Source of the DNA: Odontocerum albicorne
Taxonomy: Eukaryota; Arthropoda; Insecta; Trichoptera; Odontoceridae
Length of the DNA stretch: 64,000 bases
Direction of reading: 5' to 3'
Assembly: GCA_949825065.1 (NCBI GenBank)
Contig: OX463856.1
Span: 968,702 to 1,032,701 of the forward strand
In this document: positions 21,300 to 32,739 of the stretch, one piece after another
How the letters are laid out: every line of letters starts with the position of its first letter
How positions within the stretch are numbered: the first letter of the stretch is position 1
The notes under the pieces: model-generated
Databases searched by the model: none
Seen by the model: only the letters and a program-made list of their open reading frames with translations
Told to the model about the DNA's origin: nothing
Translations under genes and position numbers: made by a program

Positions 21300-21725
21300 A
21301 ATAGATAATTTATATAGCGCCGTTTAGAGAGCAAACTCTCCCCAACGGTGGGACTCAAACTCACTATTACTGATAGATTAAAAATATTACAAAATAACTA
21401 TACATTATTTGAGTTTAAAGACAGGAAAGTAGTGCCTGTGGCCATTAGATAAGATATTACCCCACATCTGCATATGGTCAAAAAAACATTTTTGGAAAAA
21501 AAATCGGCTGAGAACTTACTGCAAGAAGATGAACTACAAGGAAACTTTTGCAAATCTTCCGTTATGTGATACACTTAACACATTTGGCTTAAGATATAGT
21601 TTAGTGTACGTGTATGTGTGTAGTGTTTATATTGCATTAAAAAATTTAATAAGATCTCCTATAAAGTGTTCTCATCAAGTGCTTCCTAAAGCTACACACG
21701 CCACCCATTTCACTAAAACTTAGAA
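21300..21725 (+). repeat. Dispersed repeat Y copy 1
   Basis: Aligns over about 400 bp with 45035-45425: shared blocks include GAT(A)TTAAAA-ATTACAAA, GGCCATTAGAT, ATCTGCA-ATGGTCA, CAAGAAGAT, and GTGCTTCCTAAAGCT-CACA-GCCACCCA. The head contains GCGCCGTTTAGAGAGCAAAC, shared with 11530 and the 31-bp array. No open frame or terminal inverted repeats were found. Confidence 0.65.
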
Positions 21726-22082
21726 GCATACAAAATATTAACTGAAATGAGATAATTTTTTTTTAATGATTAAATAATTAAACCGTCTTGTTTAGGTTTT
21801 GCGTGATATTTTACATGGAATGAAACTTTTTTTTATTTTTCATTATGGTGACCCTTTTTATATATTTTTTTTTTTAAAAGATAAATTAATTTTTCAATAC
21901 CACTGTCAAATTATTCTTGTTTCATTTTCAAAATTTAATGCTGCGAAGATCATTTTTCATCACTTCTATTTATTTTTCCAAGCAAACCGAATTTCAGTTT
22001 TGAAAATAAGAAATACTCGTAATGACTTGTGAACAAGTCAGGACTATAGGGTGGGTGATTCAGTTCTTGGAAACTACGGAGT

Positions 22083-22872
22083 TGAGTTTGTATCTTAGTG
22101 GTATCACAGTAACAGTTTGGATCTTAGTGGTATCACAGTAACAGTTTGGATCTTAGTGGTATCACAGTAACAGTGTGGATCTTAGTGGTATCACAGTAAC
22201 AGTTTGGATCTTAGTAGTATCACAGTAACTGTTTGGATCTTAGTGGTATCACAGTAACAGTTTGGATCTTAGTAGTATCACAGTAACAGTTTGGATCTTA
22301 GTGGTATCACAGTAACAGTTTGGATCTTAGTGGTATCACAGTAACAGTGTGGATCTTAGTGGTATCACAGTAACAGTTTGGATCTTAGTGGTATCACAGT
22401 AACAGTTTGGATCTTAGTGGTATCACAGTAACAGTTTGGATCTTAGTGGTATCACAGTAACAGTTTGGATCTTAGTGGTATCACAGTAACAGTGTGGATC
22501 TTAGTGGTATCACAGTAATAGTTTGGATCTTAGTGGTATCACAGTAACAGTTTGGATCTTAGTGGTATCACAGTAACAGTTTGGATCTTAGTGGTATCAC
22601 AGTAACAGTTTGGATCTTAGTAGTATCACAGTAACAGTTTGGATCTTAGTGGTATCACAGTAACAGTGTGGATCTTAGTGGTATCACAGTAACAGTGTGG
22701 ATCTTAGTGGTATCACAGTAACAGTTGGGATCTTAGTGGTATCACAGTAACAGTGTGGATCTTAGTAGTATCATAGTAACAGTTTGGATCTTAGTGGTAT
22801 CACAGTAATAGTTTGGATCTTAGTGGTATCACAGTAACAGTTTGAATCTTAGTGGTATCACAGTAACAATAA
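22083..22872 (+). repeat. 29-bp minisatellite, about 27 copies
   Basis: The unit is GGATCTTAGTGGTATCACAG plus TAACAGTTT. The start ATCTTAG recurs at exactly 29-bp steps (22092, 22121, 22150). Units differ by few substitutions (GTGG/GTAG, TTTGG/TGTGG), so the array is young or homogenised. Confidence 0.95.
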
Positions 22873-22879
22873 CATAACA

Positions 22880-23215
22880 AAAAAAGAATAACGTATCAAC
22901 ATCTCGGAAATAAATGAATAATTCAGAATATATTTATTTTTATTATATTTTATCTCAACGGTCTAAGGCCTTTTCGGATACAAAAAATAAATTGAAAAAA
23001 GTTAATTTCAACATTAACATGTAAACAGAGTTAGACAATATAAAATGAATCCATCACAATAAAAAACCAACCCATATATTTTACATAATTCATCCCTTCT
23101 TCAATTAACTCCTGTAAGTTGTCAAGGTCTTATGAAAGTCCATACAATCCTCATACTAATTGCCCAATTGTTGAAAATACGTACATGTAATGTGACAAGC
23201 TGAACTAATTGTGAG
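22880..23215. other. Unassigned AT-rich sequence
   Basis: No gene, repeat or inverted structure recognised. Confidence 0.35.
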
Positions 23216-23350
23216 GTGCATGGCCGCGCGGTAAAGCTCTCGACTTCACCGGTTCGAACCTCGCGCTGTGCCCCTCCCCTCAAACGACTTTTCGGCTTAG
23301 TGTTCGAGGGTATAAGGATACATATGACTTCGATCATATCTATTCTTAAA
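23216..23350 (+). mobile_element. SINE B copy 1
   Basis: Head GGCCGCGCGGTAAAG with box B CCGGTTCGAACCTCGCGC, then body GTGTTCGAGGGTATAAGGAT and ATATGACTTCGATCATAT. This family is distinct from SINE A in both head and body. Other copies: 34921, 37795 (minus), 46858, 47023. Confidence 0.75.
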
Positions 23351-24835
<1,485 letters not shown>

Positions 24836-25765
24836 AAATTATGTCGTATCATCGCTCACACGTCTTGAAATTCCATAGATATACACTAGAATCTATACCT
24901 ATTCCCCGCACAGATAATATTAAAGATCTGGGTGTCTTGTTCCACAGCAATCTCGCGTTTGGTCCTCACATAGAAGTTATGTGCAACTCAGCTTATAAAA
25001 CTCTAGGATTTGTTATGAGAATCTCTAAGTCGTTTGAAAACCAATTGGTGCTCAAAACGTTGTTTAATTCATTGATCCGTAGCAAACTAGAAAGCAATGC
25101 TTGCATTTGGAGCCCGGTGGGGGCGCAGAACTCGCTCATGGTGGAGAAAGTACAAAAAAAATATCTACGATATCTCTACATGAGTGAGTTTGGTGTCTAT
25201 CCGTGGCTATATCCTACGCAGTTTCTGCTGGGCATGCTCGGGTATAACTCCTTGAGCGTAAGAAGAGATCTGCGTCTCTTGGTATACGTTGTCAAACTCG
25301 TTCGAGGAGTTGTGAGCTGTCCAGCATTACTACAAAGATTAGCGTTAAATGTTCCTAACAATTACACTAGACTGCGCCGGCAGGAACTGTTCTCAATAAC
25401 ATACGCAAGAACGGGTCTTCCAGCCGCTATGCCTGTTGGAAGGGCCTTAACTCTTCTTAACGGGACTGCTTCGGATATTGACATATTTCATATCACATTA
25501 CCAAAAGCAAAAGTAAATTTTCTTCTTAGATTAAGCGCGTTAGAAAGCACTCATCAACATACTTAAGTGACTGAATATATATGTAACATACGTTTGTGCG
25601 TAAATACTCGTTTGTATACATATGCATTATTTTTTACTTTATATAATTTAAAAAAAAAAAAATTTCCCTGTAATTTTTCTTCTTTTTCAATGTCTTGTAT
25701 TTTTCAATGTAATTGGGCTAAGCCTGTTTTGAAAAAATAAATAAATAAATAAATAAATAAATAAA
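24836..25765 (+). mobile_element. LINE C copy 1 inserted in the minisatellite
   Basis: The copy holds a C-terminal reverse transcriptase frame, a 3' UTR ending AATTGGGCTAAGCCTG, and an (AAAT)n tail of seven or more units. Minisatellite units are broken on both sides (ends at TATTCCATAAC, resumes at CTCCATATACGAG), so the LINE arrived after the array existed. Confidence 0.9.
24841..25566 (+). pseudogene. LINE C reverse transcriptase, C-terminal 241 residues
   Basis: Open throughout. Family phrases visible: IKDLGVLFHSNLAF (residues 27-40), the phrase AYKTLGFVMR (51-60), LFNSLIRSKLES (74-85), VEKVQKKYLRYLY (101-113), LGYNSLSVRRD (133-143), CPALLQRL (160-167), LNVPNNYTRLRR (169-180), LLNGTASDIDIF (205-216). 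This is the thumb and C-terminal region of a jockey-type non-LTR reverse transcriptase; the YADD active site and endonuclease are missing by 5' truncation. The absence of stops suggests a recent insertion. The first ATG is not the original start. Confidence 0.85.
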
Positions 25766-25880
25766 CTCCATATACGAGTATATCATCAGCGTACAGTTAG
25801 GCATCCATATATATTCAATCACTCCATATATATCATCAGCATACAGTTAGTTATCCATATAGATTCCGTCACTCAGTGTA
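25766..25880 (+). repeat. 48-56-bp minisatellite, right part
   Basis: Continues the array at 24152-24835 (CTCCATATACGAGTATATC, CAGCGTACAGTTAG, CATCAGCATACAGTTAGTT). Confidence 0.85.
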
Positions 25881-26690
25881 TTTTTCTCAGTGATCGCATT
25901 TCTACAGCAGTTATTAAGCGCCTTTCAGTATTTTTCTACGCTCATATTTCTCTCGGTAAGTAATTAAATCGATAAAATAAAACTTCGCACATTTAAATTT
26001 TTTTTTCTAAAAACAAGACAATTCCCATACGATCGTATAAAATTATCACAAATGAACAAAACCTCTTTCCAACTACAATCAAAAGTCATACAAATTCAGA
26101 TAAAGTACAAAAAAATATTTTCAAAATGATAATTTCCATAATGTAATGTTCCTTAACGGCATCTTGATTCCTCGCCCTTTTAACGTTATCCTGCTCGGAT
26201 ACAATTGACAAAATTATCCGCCTCCAAAGGGAAAGAGAGAGAGAGAGAGAGAGAAACAAAAGGCAGAGGATTGCCTCGTTTTATTGAAATTCTCCTCCCA
26301 ATTGGGCCGGGTAATGGTGGGTAATGGTGGGTAATGATATCAAAATATAGGATCGCTCCAGCGCCATGTGCCACTAATGGTGGCACTCGAAAACACTATG
26401 ATACCAAAACACCAAAAAACAGATCTCCTAAAACACCAGACGTTGTGTGAAGGTAAAAACACGATCTGCTGTGAGTTTACTTATGTTCATGACAATTTGC
26501 ATTCATTGAACGAAATTTAGGACAAAAGGATCCAATGGGAGTGGTATTTTTTGCTTATCCTCAACATAGTATTTACAATTTTTATATTTCAATAGAAAAG
26601 TTAACCGAAGATGAGTGATTAACAGTGTAATTAAAGGACAATTAAATATATACAAAAGTACATCACAATTTTCCAAGTAAACGTTGGTAT
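25881..26690. other. Unassigned sequence with a short (GA)n tract
   Basis: A GAGA run lies at about 26230-26254 and a GGGTAATGGT tandem (three copies) at about 26309-26338. Open frame 26186-26386 (minus) is compositionally odd and has no known domain. Confidence 0.4.
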
Positions 26691-26692
26691 CA

Positions 26693-27095
26693 ATTTATTT
26701 AACACTTTATTGCAAATACAATCTGGCGGGCTTATTATTAATCTCTTCCAGCCAATCAGACAAAAGTAAATGAAGCAAGTAACGTCGCATGAATCATTCA
26801 AATAACTATCCATCCCCAGAAAATCCATAAACACATACGTGAGCATATGCTCACGAACCCCACAAAGACAGGCAATCACCGGAGCATTCTTTTTCATATA
26901 AAGTGAGATATCATCAATCAAAAGAAAAGGAAGGGAGAGGTGGAGAGGAAAGGAAAAGAAAAATCGGGAATGAAACACGTTGTTTTACTGACTAGAAATT
27001 ACAGTCGCTTCTTGAAGCATGCCAAGGACGGAGCGAGTCTTATATTGGTTTGTAACTTATTCCAGAGTCTCACTGCATGAACAGTAAAAAACGAC
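26693..27095 (-). mobile_element. 5'-truncated LINE B copy 3
   Basis: Minus strand: coding remnant ending in the SQ-stop tail (TTCTAGTCAGTAAAACAACGTG on that strand), 3' UTR with TGATTGATGATATCTCAC and GATTGGCTGGAAGAGATTAA, and a tail of AAATAAATTG. The reverse transcriptase part resembles RLWNKLQTNIRLAPSLACF in broken frame. Confidence 0.8.
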
Positions 27096-27114
27096 ATATA
27101 AAAAACAGAGCAAT

Positions 27115-27400
27115 TTAATATATAATATAAAAATATGGTTGTTTATAGTTAAGGCATTAACGTTGTGGAGGTTTAAAGACATTGTAATTTATTTTTAACA
27201 AACACTGTTTATTCCACTTTTTTTTATGACGGTATAACCCTACCGGTTTCAAGGCTTTCACCTCATCTTCAGGGGAGCGTAAACAAGTCTTGTTTACGCT
27301 CCCCTGAAGATGAGGTGAAAGCCTTGAAACCGGTAGGGTTATACCGTCATAAAAAAAGTGGAATAAACAGTGTTTGTTAAAAATAAATTACAATAAAAAT
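27115..27400. mobile_element. Penelope-like repeat as a perfect head-to-head palindrome
   Basis: Arms 27181-27287 and 27289-27394 are inverted copies differing only by one T/A in a homopolymer; the spacer is a single T at 27288. Each arm has CTGAAGA (27304-27310 on plus), a short hairpin, and GAAAC (27326-27330), then CGGTAGGGTTATACCGTCA. The left flank (GTTAAGGCATTAACGTTGTGG) is the same as at 39058 and 32300, so it belongs to the element. Coding sequence is absent. Penelope-like identity is inferred. Confidence 0.65.
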
Positions 27401-27860
27401 ATGGAATTAGACATTAAAATATATATTATTTTGGCGTGTATATGTATAGTTTATAAAGCACATCTTTAAATCTAGCGCATTTAACATACTTACTTTTAAA
27501 TTGTTATCATCCCTTTATTCTGCACAATTTAAAGTTTCCTCAATTAAGTTTCATTATTCGGAAAAAGAACATACGAACAATAATTTAGATATAAGACTTC
27601 AATTCAATTCAATCTCACCACCACCCACGCGGTAATGGGAGAAAAAATAAGTCCCCATCCAGCGCGATCTACAATAGAAGATCGAAGTCTTATTTTTTTT
27701 AAGAGCACGACGTCACGTAGAAACGAAGAAGGAACTGCCCTAAGGAACTCCTTTTCCGGTGGTGGCACACGGACTTAAGGTCCGAAATCACGGGTGAAGG
27801 ATAATGAGTTTCAGCGCAGTGAATACTCTTATGAAGTCCTGGAATTCAAACAGTCAGAAT
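27401..27860. other. Unassigned sequence
   Basis: No gene or repeat recognised; an AATTCAATTC tandem lies at about 27600-27615. Confidence 0.3.
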
Positions 27861-27894
27861 AACCAATCAGTCCGAAAATGAACCGATGTAAGAC

Positions 27895-28195
27895 TGGGTG
27901 GAGTTCTGTTCGGAAAATGTTAACTCGATTATCATCGCAGTATCACAGAATGTGCTCTGTGGATTGATCAATATGGTCGTAAAAATGACCACTGGGCGAA
28001 GGGACAAGATTAAAACTGAAGAGTTTGTAATTACCATAAAGTTCCCATGGCCATAAAAAAATTGGGTATTCCAATAGTATGGGTACACCCACGGGAAGCC
28101 GAGGCGCGCCCTGATGCAAGGAAAAATTTATGTCTGTCTTTCCACGAAGGATACCAACAATGTTGGCAAGTTTACAACTGGGCTTCTAGTGAGGT
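27895..28195. repeat. Dispersed repeat W copy 2 (uninterrupted)
   Basis: Matches the flanks of the LINE at 5111-5817: TCGATTATCATCGCAGTATC, CAGAATGTGCTCTGTGGATT, GGGCGAAGGGACAAGATT and GAAGCCGAGGCGC. It represents the empty version of that site in a sister repeat. Confidence 0.65.
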
Positions 28196-28319
28196 TTTAA
28201 TAATCACGTAATTTATTGTACCGAGTTATTTTTTAATTATGCATATAACCAAGAAACTTGATTTAAGCTTTTGCATAATCCAAGAAACGATTAAAAATAC
28301 TGCATTTCCGAGATTCTTT

Positions 28320-28502
28320 TTAATCTGGCGAACTTATTGCCATGTGACAATCTATTCCAACCAACCAGAAAGATGTTTTAAAGAGCCCTAAGTGAAAACC
28401 AGACTGGAATCCCATTTTTTTTTATCTGGGTTCCAGCGTGGATCGAACCCGTGACCTTCGGATTGGCAGACAAGCGTTTTACCACCAGACCACGGAAATC
28501 GT
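28320..28502 (-). mobile_element. SINE A copy
   Basis: Minus strand: CGTGGTCTGGTGGTAAAACG (box A), CGGGTTCGATCCACGC (box B), GGAACCCAGAT, a run of A, GGATTCCAGTCTGGTTTTC, and the tail GGTTGGAATAGATTGTCACA. Near full length and among the best copies. Confidence 0.8.
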
Positions 28503-28559
28503 CTTAGATATGAACATATAACCTTTTCATAGACCGATTTTGAGAAATCTTATGTACAT

Positions 28560-29160
28560 CATCACGCCGTTTCCCTGTCGAAATATGCAGAAAGAACAGA
28601 GCACTAGACTTTCCCATTGCAAAACACATCATTCACTTTTACTACATCCATACAACATCTCGTACATCTCTTACGATTTATGGACTTTATAAATTCCTTT
28701 TTTTTTAATTATATCAAAATTCTACTTTTAGTAATACATAATAATAATGTAATTATTTATAATAGTCGATTAAAGTTCGTGCATTGTAATAAATAAATAA
28801 ATAAATAACATTCACTTGGTCCAACCACATTTTCCTTGGTCTTCCTCTACCACGCCTTCCACCCATGTTTTCTCTGCATATTTGTTTTATTGGTCGTTGT
28901 TCTTTTTATATGTGTTTCTTTATTCATTCATTCTTCATGTCCATGCCATCTCAGAAGGCTCTTCTTTATCTTACTCGTCACATTGGCCATAAGTACACAT
29001 TAATTCCTAATCAAATCATTCTGTATCCTATCATGCATTGTCGCCCCATGTATTATTCTCAGTGCAGGCATTTCTACAGCCTTTATTCAACTCTTTTCGA
29101 TCCCTTAAATAAAAGTTGGTACTAGAATACTGTTATGGACCAGCATATTTTGATAATGAC
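28560..29160 (-). mobile_element. LINE A fragments
   Basis: Two pieces, 28560-28690 and 28800-29160. The second covers, on the minus strand, a GSETW-like to GRPRK(T)W-like region: GGAAGGCGTGGTAGAGGAAG and GAAAATGTGGTTGGACCAAG at its 3' end. Frames are broken. Confidence 0.6.
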
Positions 29161-29225
29161 TAGTTCGAGTATATATGTTTTTATTTTTTGACAAAATTCT
29201 TCAACCACATGCAAATACGAGTATG

Positions 29226-29612
29226 TATAAGACTTGCTCCGTCCTTGGCATGCTTTAAGAAGTGACTGAAAAAACTCTTAATTTCCTGTCAGTAAAATAA
29301 CGTGTTTCATTCCTGATTTTTCTTTTCTTTTCCTCTCTAGCATCCCTTCCTTTCCTTTTGATTGATGATATCTCACTTTATATGAAAAATAATGTTTGGG
29401 TGATTGTCCGTCTTTGTGGGGGTCGTGGGCCTATGCTCATGTATGTGTTTATGGATTTCGTGGGAATGGATAGTCATTTGAATTATTTATACGATCACGT
29501 AACTAGCTTCATTTACTTTTGTCTGATTGGTTGGAAGAGGTTGTTGCCTTGCAATAATCCCGCCAGATTGTATTTGCAATAAAAGTGTTGAATAAATAAA
29601 TAAGTAAATAGA
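29226..29612 (+). mobile_element. 5'-truncated LINE B copy 4
   Basis: Starts in the coding tail (GACTTGCTCCGTCCTTGGCA, ACTGAAAAAACTCTTAATTT), then UTR TTGATTGATGATATCTCAC, GGGTGATTGTCCGTC, GATTGGTTGGAAGAGGTTG and a (TAAA)-like tail to 29612. Close to copies 1 and 5. Confidence 0.85.
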
Positions 29613-29619
29613 ATATTTG

Positions 29620-30060
29620 CCCCATGTATCTCCTATTTATAAAGGTACCCTTAGCTCTCCATACTTTATTTTCATTATTTATATTATATCAAGATTTTTC
29701 AGTTAGATAATAGCTCTGTAACTTCCATATTCCATTCTTGCACCCTTACCTTCACTGCACTTCTCTAGTCTTTCGTTGTGTAGTTTGATTCTCAACAATT
29801 GTTGGAAACTATCTCAACCACTCGATCGTTCCTTCACCGCCACACACTATCAGTTCTGTGCTCACTTCATCACAACTTGATGCTTTTTCTTTTTTCGTAT
29901 TTTTTACAATCATTCGTACTTCTAGACTTATCTCATTTTTACTATCCAGACGCTCGTCATTCTCAACTCCTAGCTTATTTAATAGAAATATTAAAGGAAA
30001 AGACAATTTCCAGAAATGAGAAGGAATTGTAGAGATCTTTTCATAGTCACAATGAGATAT
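29620..30060 (-). pseudogene. LINE A fragment with start of the reverse transcriptase domain
   Basis: The minus frame 29809-30159 includes SLEVRMIVKNTKKEKASSCD followed by EVSTELIVCGGEGTIEWLR. This is the conserved opening of the non-LTR reverse transcriptase domain (usual form: a helix, then GKAPG.D.I..E.L..GG....WL). The sequence below 29809 continues with RLEKCSEGKG-like and RAII-like segments in another frame. It is the only N-terminal reverse transcriptase piece noted for this family. Confidence 0.65.
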
Positions 30061-30464
30061 ATTTGAAATAGAAATTTTAATATTTTTACCGTCATGGCGT
30101 ACTGGTATTATGATTTGATATACTAAATAAGCTTTAAGTACAACAATTTCACGAGTCAATTTTCAACAAAGTAACTTCCCCAACTCTTATACTCTCTACC
30201 TGAAGCATTTACTGCATCATATAACCCAGAAGGTAACAACACTGCGCCACTTTGCTTTGTCCCACTCTAGACCAGAAATATTACACCGCACACTTCACTT
30301 ACTGTACGAGTACGGGCACTCGCTGTCTCGCTCTGAATTCTGCCCGTTTCATGGGCAATTAAGTTAAACGGGCACAACAGAGAGCGGGTCAGGAGAGACA
30401 ATTTACTTATTTCCTCTATTTAGGGGTTGGTTAAATAAAAAAACTTTAAATATATTTAAACAAC

Positions 30465-30550
30465 CTCGTAGTCTTGTTGGTAAATCGCCGGCCTTCATCC
30501 CAGGGGTTTAGAGTGGATTTTCTACGGTACCCAAAAACAAAAAAAAACTA
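30465..30550 (+). mobile_element. SINE head fragment
   Basis: CAACCTCGTAGTCTTGTTGG (box-A-like), CCAGGGGTTTAGAGTGG in place of box B, then GGTACCC. Body missing. Confidence 0.45.
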
Positions 30551-30865
30551 CCGTGCTTTGACCCAGATCTTTCTATGAATATTTTGAGAATTATTTTAAA
30601 TATACGTTGACATTAAACAAATTATTGTGAAGTCATTCAAAAAAGTTCCCAATTTTTTGAAAATTCTCTACATAATTTAATTCGTGTGGAATTAATCTTC
30701 AAATACTTAGAAAGATGGGGGCTATCAAAAATATGTCTCGCGTCACTTTAAAATTCTAAAAAGAATAAAAAATAGATATAAAGAAATCGAAATAGTCCGA
30801 CAACATGACAAAAGTCACAAAACGATGAAAATTTTGCCACGTATTATATTTACATCCAACAATAT
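30551..30865. other. Unassigned AT-rich sequence
   Basis: Nothing recognised. Confidence 0.3.
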
Positions 30866-30867
30866 TC

Positions 30868-30995
30868 CTCAGTGAGATACAGGCAAAAGTCTAGTGTACT
30901 GGGGACACGACAAATGAAAGGCAACAAACCCAGATCCATTTAAAATGTGTGTCTGAATTAAATTACCTGTTGTTTTTATCGTAAATTATGTATAT
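30868..30995 (+). mobile_element. LINE Z 3' UTR fragment
   Basis: Matches, in the opposite orientation, 50930-51030 and 62560-62665: CAGTGAGATACAGGCAAAAG, TACTGGGGACACGACAAATG, ACCTGTTGTTTTT and CTTGTCATATGTAAAATAAA. Confidence 0.7.
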
Positions 30996-31145
30996 TTCTT
31001 GTCATATGTAAAATAAAAATATCAAAAATGTTTGAAATTACCTCACAACATCAAAATTATCATGAGAAATGAAAATATGTTAAATAATTTTCTAAGATTG
31101 AGAATATGAAACCCGTTAAAAAGTCTCTTCAAAAATATTGAGATT

Positions 31146-31475
31146 TATTTATTTAACACTTTTATTGCAAATACAATCTGGCGGACTTATTGCCAGGCGG
31201 CAATCTCTTCCAACCGACCAGACAAAAGTAAATTAAGCAAGTTACGTGGTCGCATAAATCATTCAAATGACTATCCATCCCCACGAAATCCATAAACATA
31301 TACGTGAGCACATGCCCACGAACCCCACAAAGACGGACAATCACCCGAACATTATTTTTCATATAAAGTGAGATATCATCAATGAAAAGGAAAGGAAGGG
31401 ATGGTGGAGAGGAAAGGAATGGAAAAATCAGGAATGAAACACGTTATTTTAGTGACTAGAAATAAAGAGGTTTGT
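31146..31475 (-). mobile_element. 5'-truncated LINE B copy 5
   Basis: Minus strand: TTTCTAGTCACTAAAATAAC, GATGATATCTCACTTTATAT, GGGTGATTGTCCGTC, GTCTGGTCGGTTGGAAGAGA and a TAAATAAATC tail. Only the UTR and a few coding bases remain. Confidence 0.8.
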
Positions 31476-31844
31476 GAGATTCTGTGAATTAAATATGAAG
31501 AGTTACATTTTAACATGATTAACGCATCTACCAGTTTAAATAGGTTGCCTTTTTCTATAATAAAATCAAGGAGAATTATTTTCTTCACAAAAGGTTGAGA
31601 ACCCCTGTATAAAATAAAAAAAAGCTTTATATTTATACTGTAAAGGCGTCTATTTTCTCATCAACTGATTATAATTGTTTTCAAGGTAAGTAGCATATTG
31701 TTATTTGTTTTATCAAACACTGTTTATGCCACTTTTTTTGTAACGGCATAACCCTACCGGTTTCAAGGCTTTGCCCTCATCATCAGGGAAGCACAAACAA
31801 GACTGAATTCTGTTCGAACTGGTACACAATTCGAACAGAATTCA

Positions 31845-32017
31845 GTATTGTTTAACATTCGGGTTGGGGACATTCGGGCTGAGGACTGGGGGTAGAGGGA
31901 GGCATGGGACAACCTCGGCGAGCAGCGGAGAGATTCTTGGGATATAACAAATGTGTTTGCCAGATGTTCACCTCGATGCACTGACTTAGAAATTTCTAGA
32001 GCCTCTAATTTGTCCAT
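31845..32017 (-). pseudogene. Possible C-terminal end of a Penelope-like protein
   Basis: The minus frame starts MDKLEALEISKSVHRGEHLA and continues with NTFVISQESL. A KL..LEALEI...LN.Q-like pattern is common at the end of GIY-YIG endonuclease domains of Penelope-like proteins, which would suit the location just before the hammerhead-like repeat. The piece is short and the assignment is tentative; no catalytic residues are visible. Confidence 0.35.
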
Positions 32018-32093
32018 TTATTTCCGTTACTACTGATACGTAAGAATTTGACATCATCGATTGAAAATGTATGGTACAATGTATTTAAACCTT

Positions 32094-32280
32094 TTTTTTT
32101 AACCTGGCGAGTTTATTGCCATGTGGCAATCTCTTCCAACCTACCAGAAAGATGTTTAAAAGGCCCTTAGTGACAACCAGACTGGAATCCCATTTTTTTT
32201 AAATCTGGGTTCCAGCGGGGATCGAACCCGCAACCTCCGGATCGGCAGACAAGCATCTTACCCCCAGGCCACGGAGATCG
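32094..32280 (-). mobile_element. SINE A copy with clear target duplication
   Basis: Flanked by TTAAACCTT at 32085-32093 and 32281-32289. Minus strand: CCGTGGCCTGGGGGTAAGAT (box A), GCGGGTTCGATCCCCGC (box B), GGAACCCAGATTT, GGGATTCCAGTCTGGTTGTC, and tail GGTTGGAAGAGATTGCCACA then GGCAATAAACTCGCC. It sits inside the Penelope-like element, so it is younger. Confidence 0.9.
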
Positions 32281-32310
32281 TTAAACCTTCACAATGTTAA
32301 TGCCTTAACT

Positions 32311-32735
32311 ATAGATAATAAATAGCATATGTATTTATTTGTGTTCATCATAAGAGCCGCAGCCTCTACAGATAATAGAAATTTTATATAGTCACAAAAC
32401 ACAACTCAGCTACACAACTCAGATTAAAACAGCAACACAAAAAATAGAGTTCATAATAAAATTTAATAACTTAAAAGAGTCGAAAACACGGTAAAAAAGA
32501 ACTACACTTACCTTTAAAAATTAAAAAAATTAGATAAAGACATGAATAAAAAACATTGTTTGCTAACGCTATCAAGACCAGAATAAAGAGTTGAATATTT
32601 TTTTAAATTATGAAGAAGGAAACAAACAACTTATGAATAAAATAAAAGTAACAAAACATTCCAAAATAATCAAATGCAAACTGCAACAAGACACTCCCAA
32701 AACAACTATACCTTAAAATTGACAACGTTACAATA
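32311..32735. other. Unassigned AT-rich sequence
   Basis: Nothing recognised. Confidence 0.3.
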
Positions 32736-32739
32736 CGAG

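Larger units (their letters stand above)
31690..32310 (-). mobile_element. Penelope-like element, 3' part, interrupted by a SINE
   Basis: On the minus strand: the shared end block (GTTAAGGTTTAA with AACATTGTGAAGG) split by the SINE at 32094-32280, a coding remnant at about 32017-31850, a hairpin (GAATTCTGTTCGAA paired with TTCGAACAGAATTC), CTGATGA at 31786-31780, and GAAAC at 31764-31760, then GGCATAAACAGTGTTTGATA. This is the most complete copy in the window. Confidence 0.6.

Noticed and set aside
22083..22872. 29-bp repeats as a CRISPR array
   Set aside because: No unique spacers; units are directly adjacent, and the DNA is eukaryotic.
23230..23290. Several tRNA-like segments (for example here and at 11720, 32220, 46870) as tRNA genes
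   Set aside because: Box A and box B are present but acceptor stems do not close and each is followed by a shared SINE body and tail, so they are SINE heads.
29809..30159. 116-codon minus frame as a host gene
   Set aside because: Its second half is the opening of a LINE reverse transcriptase domain.
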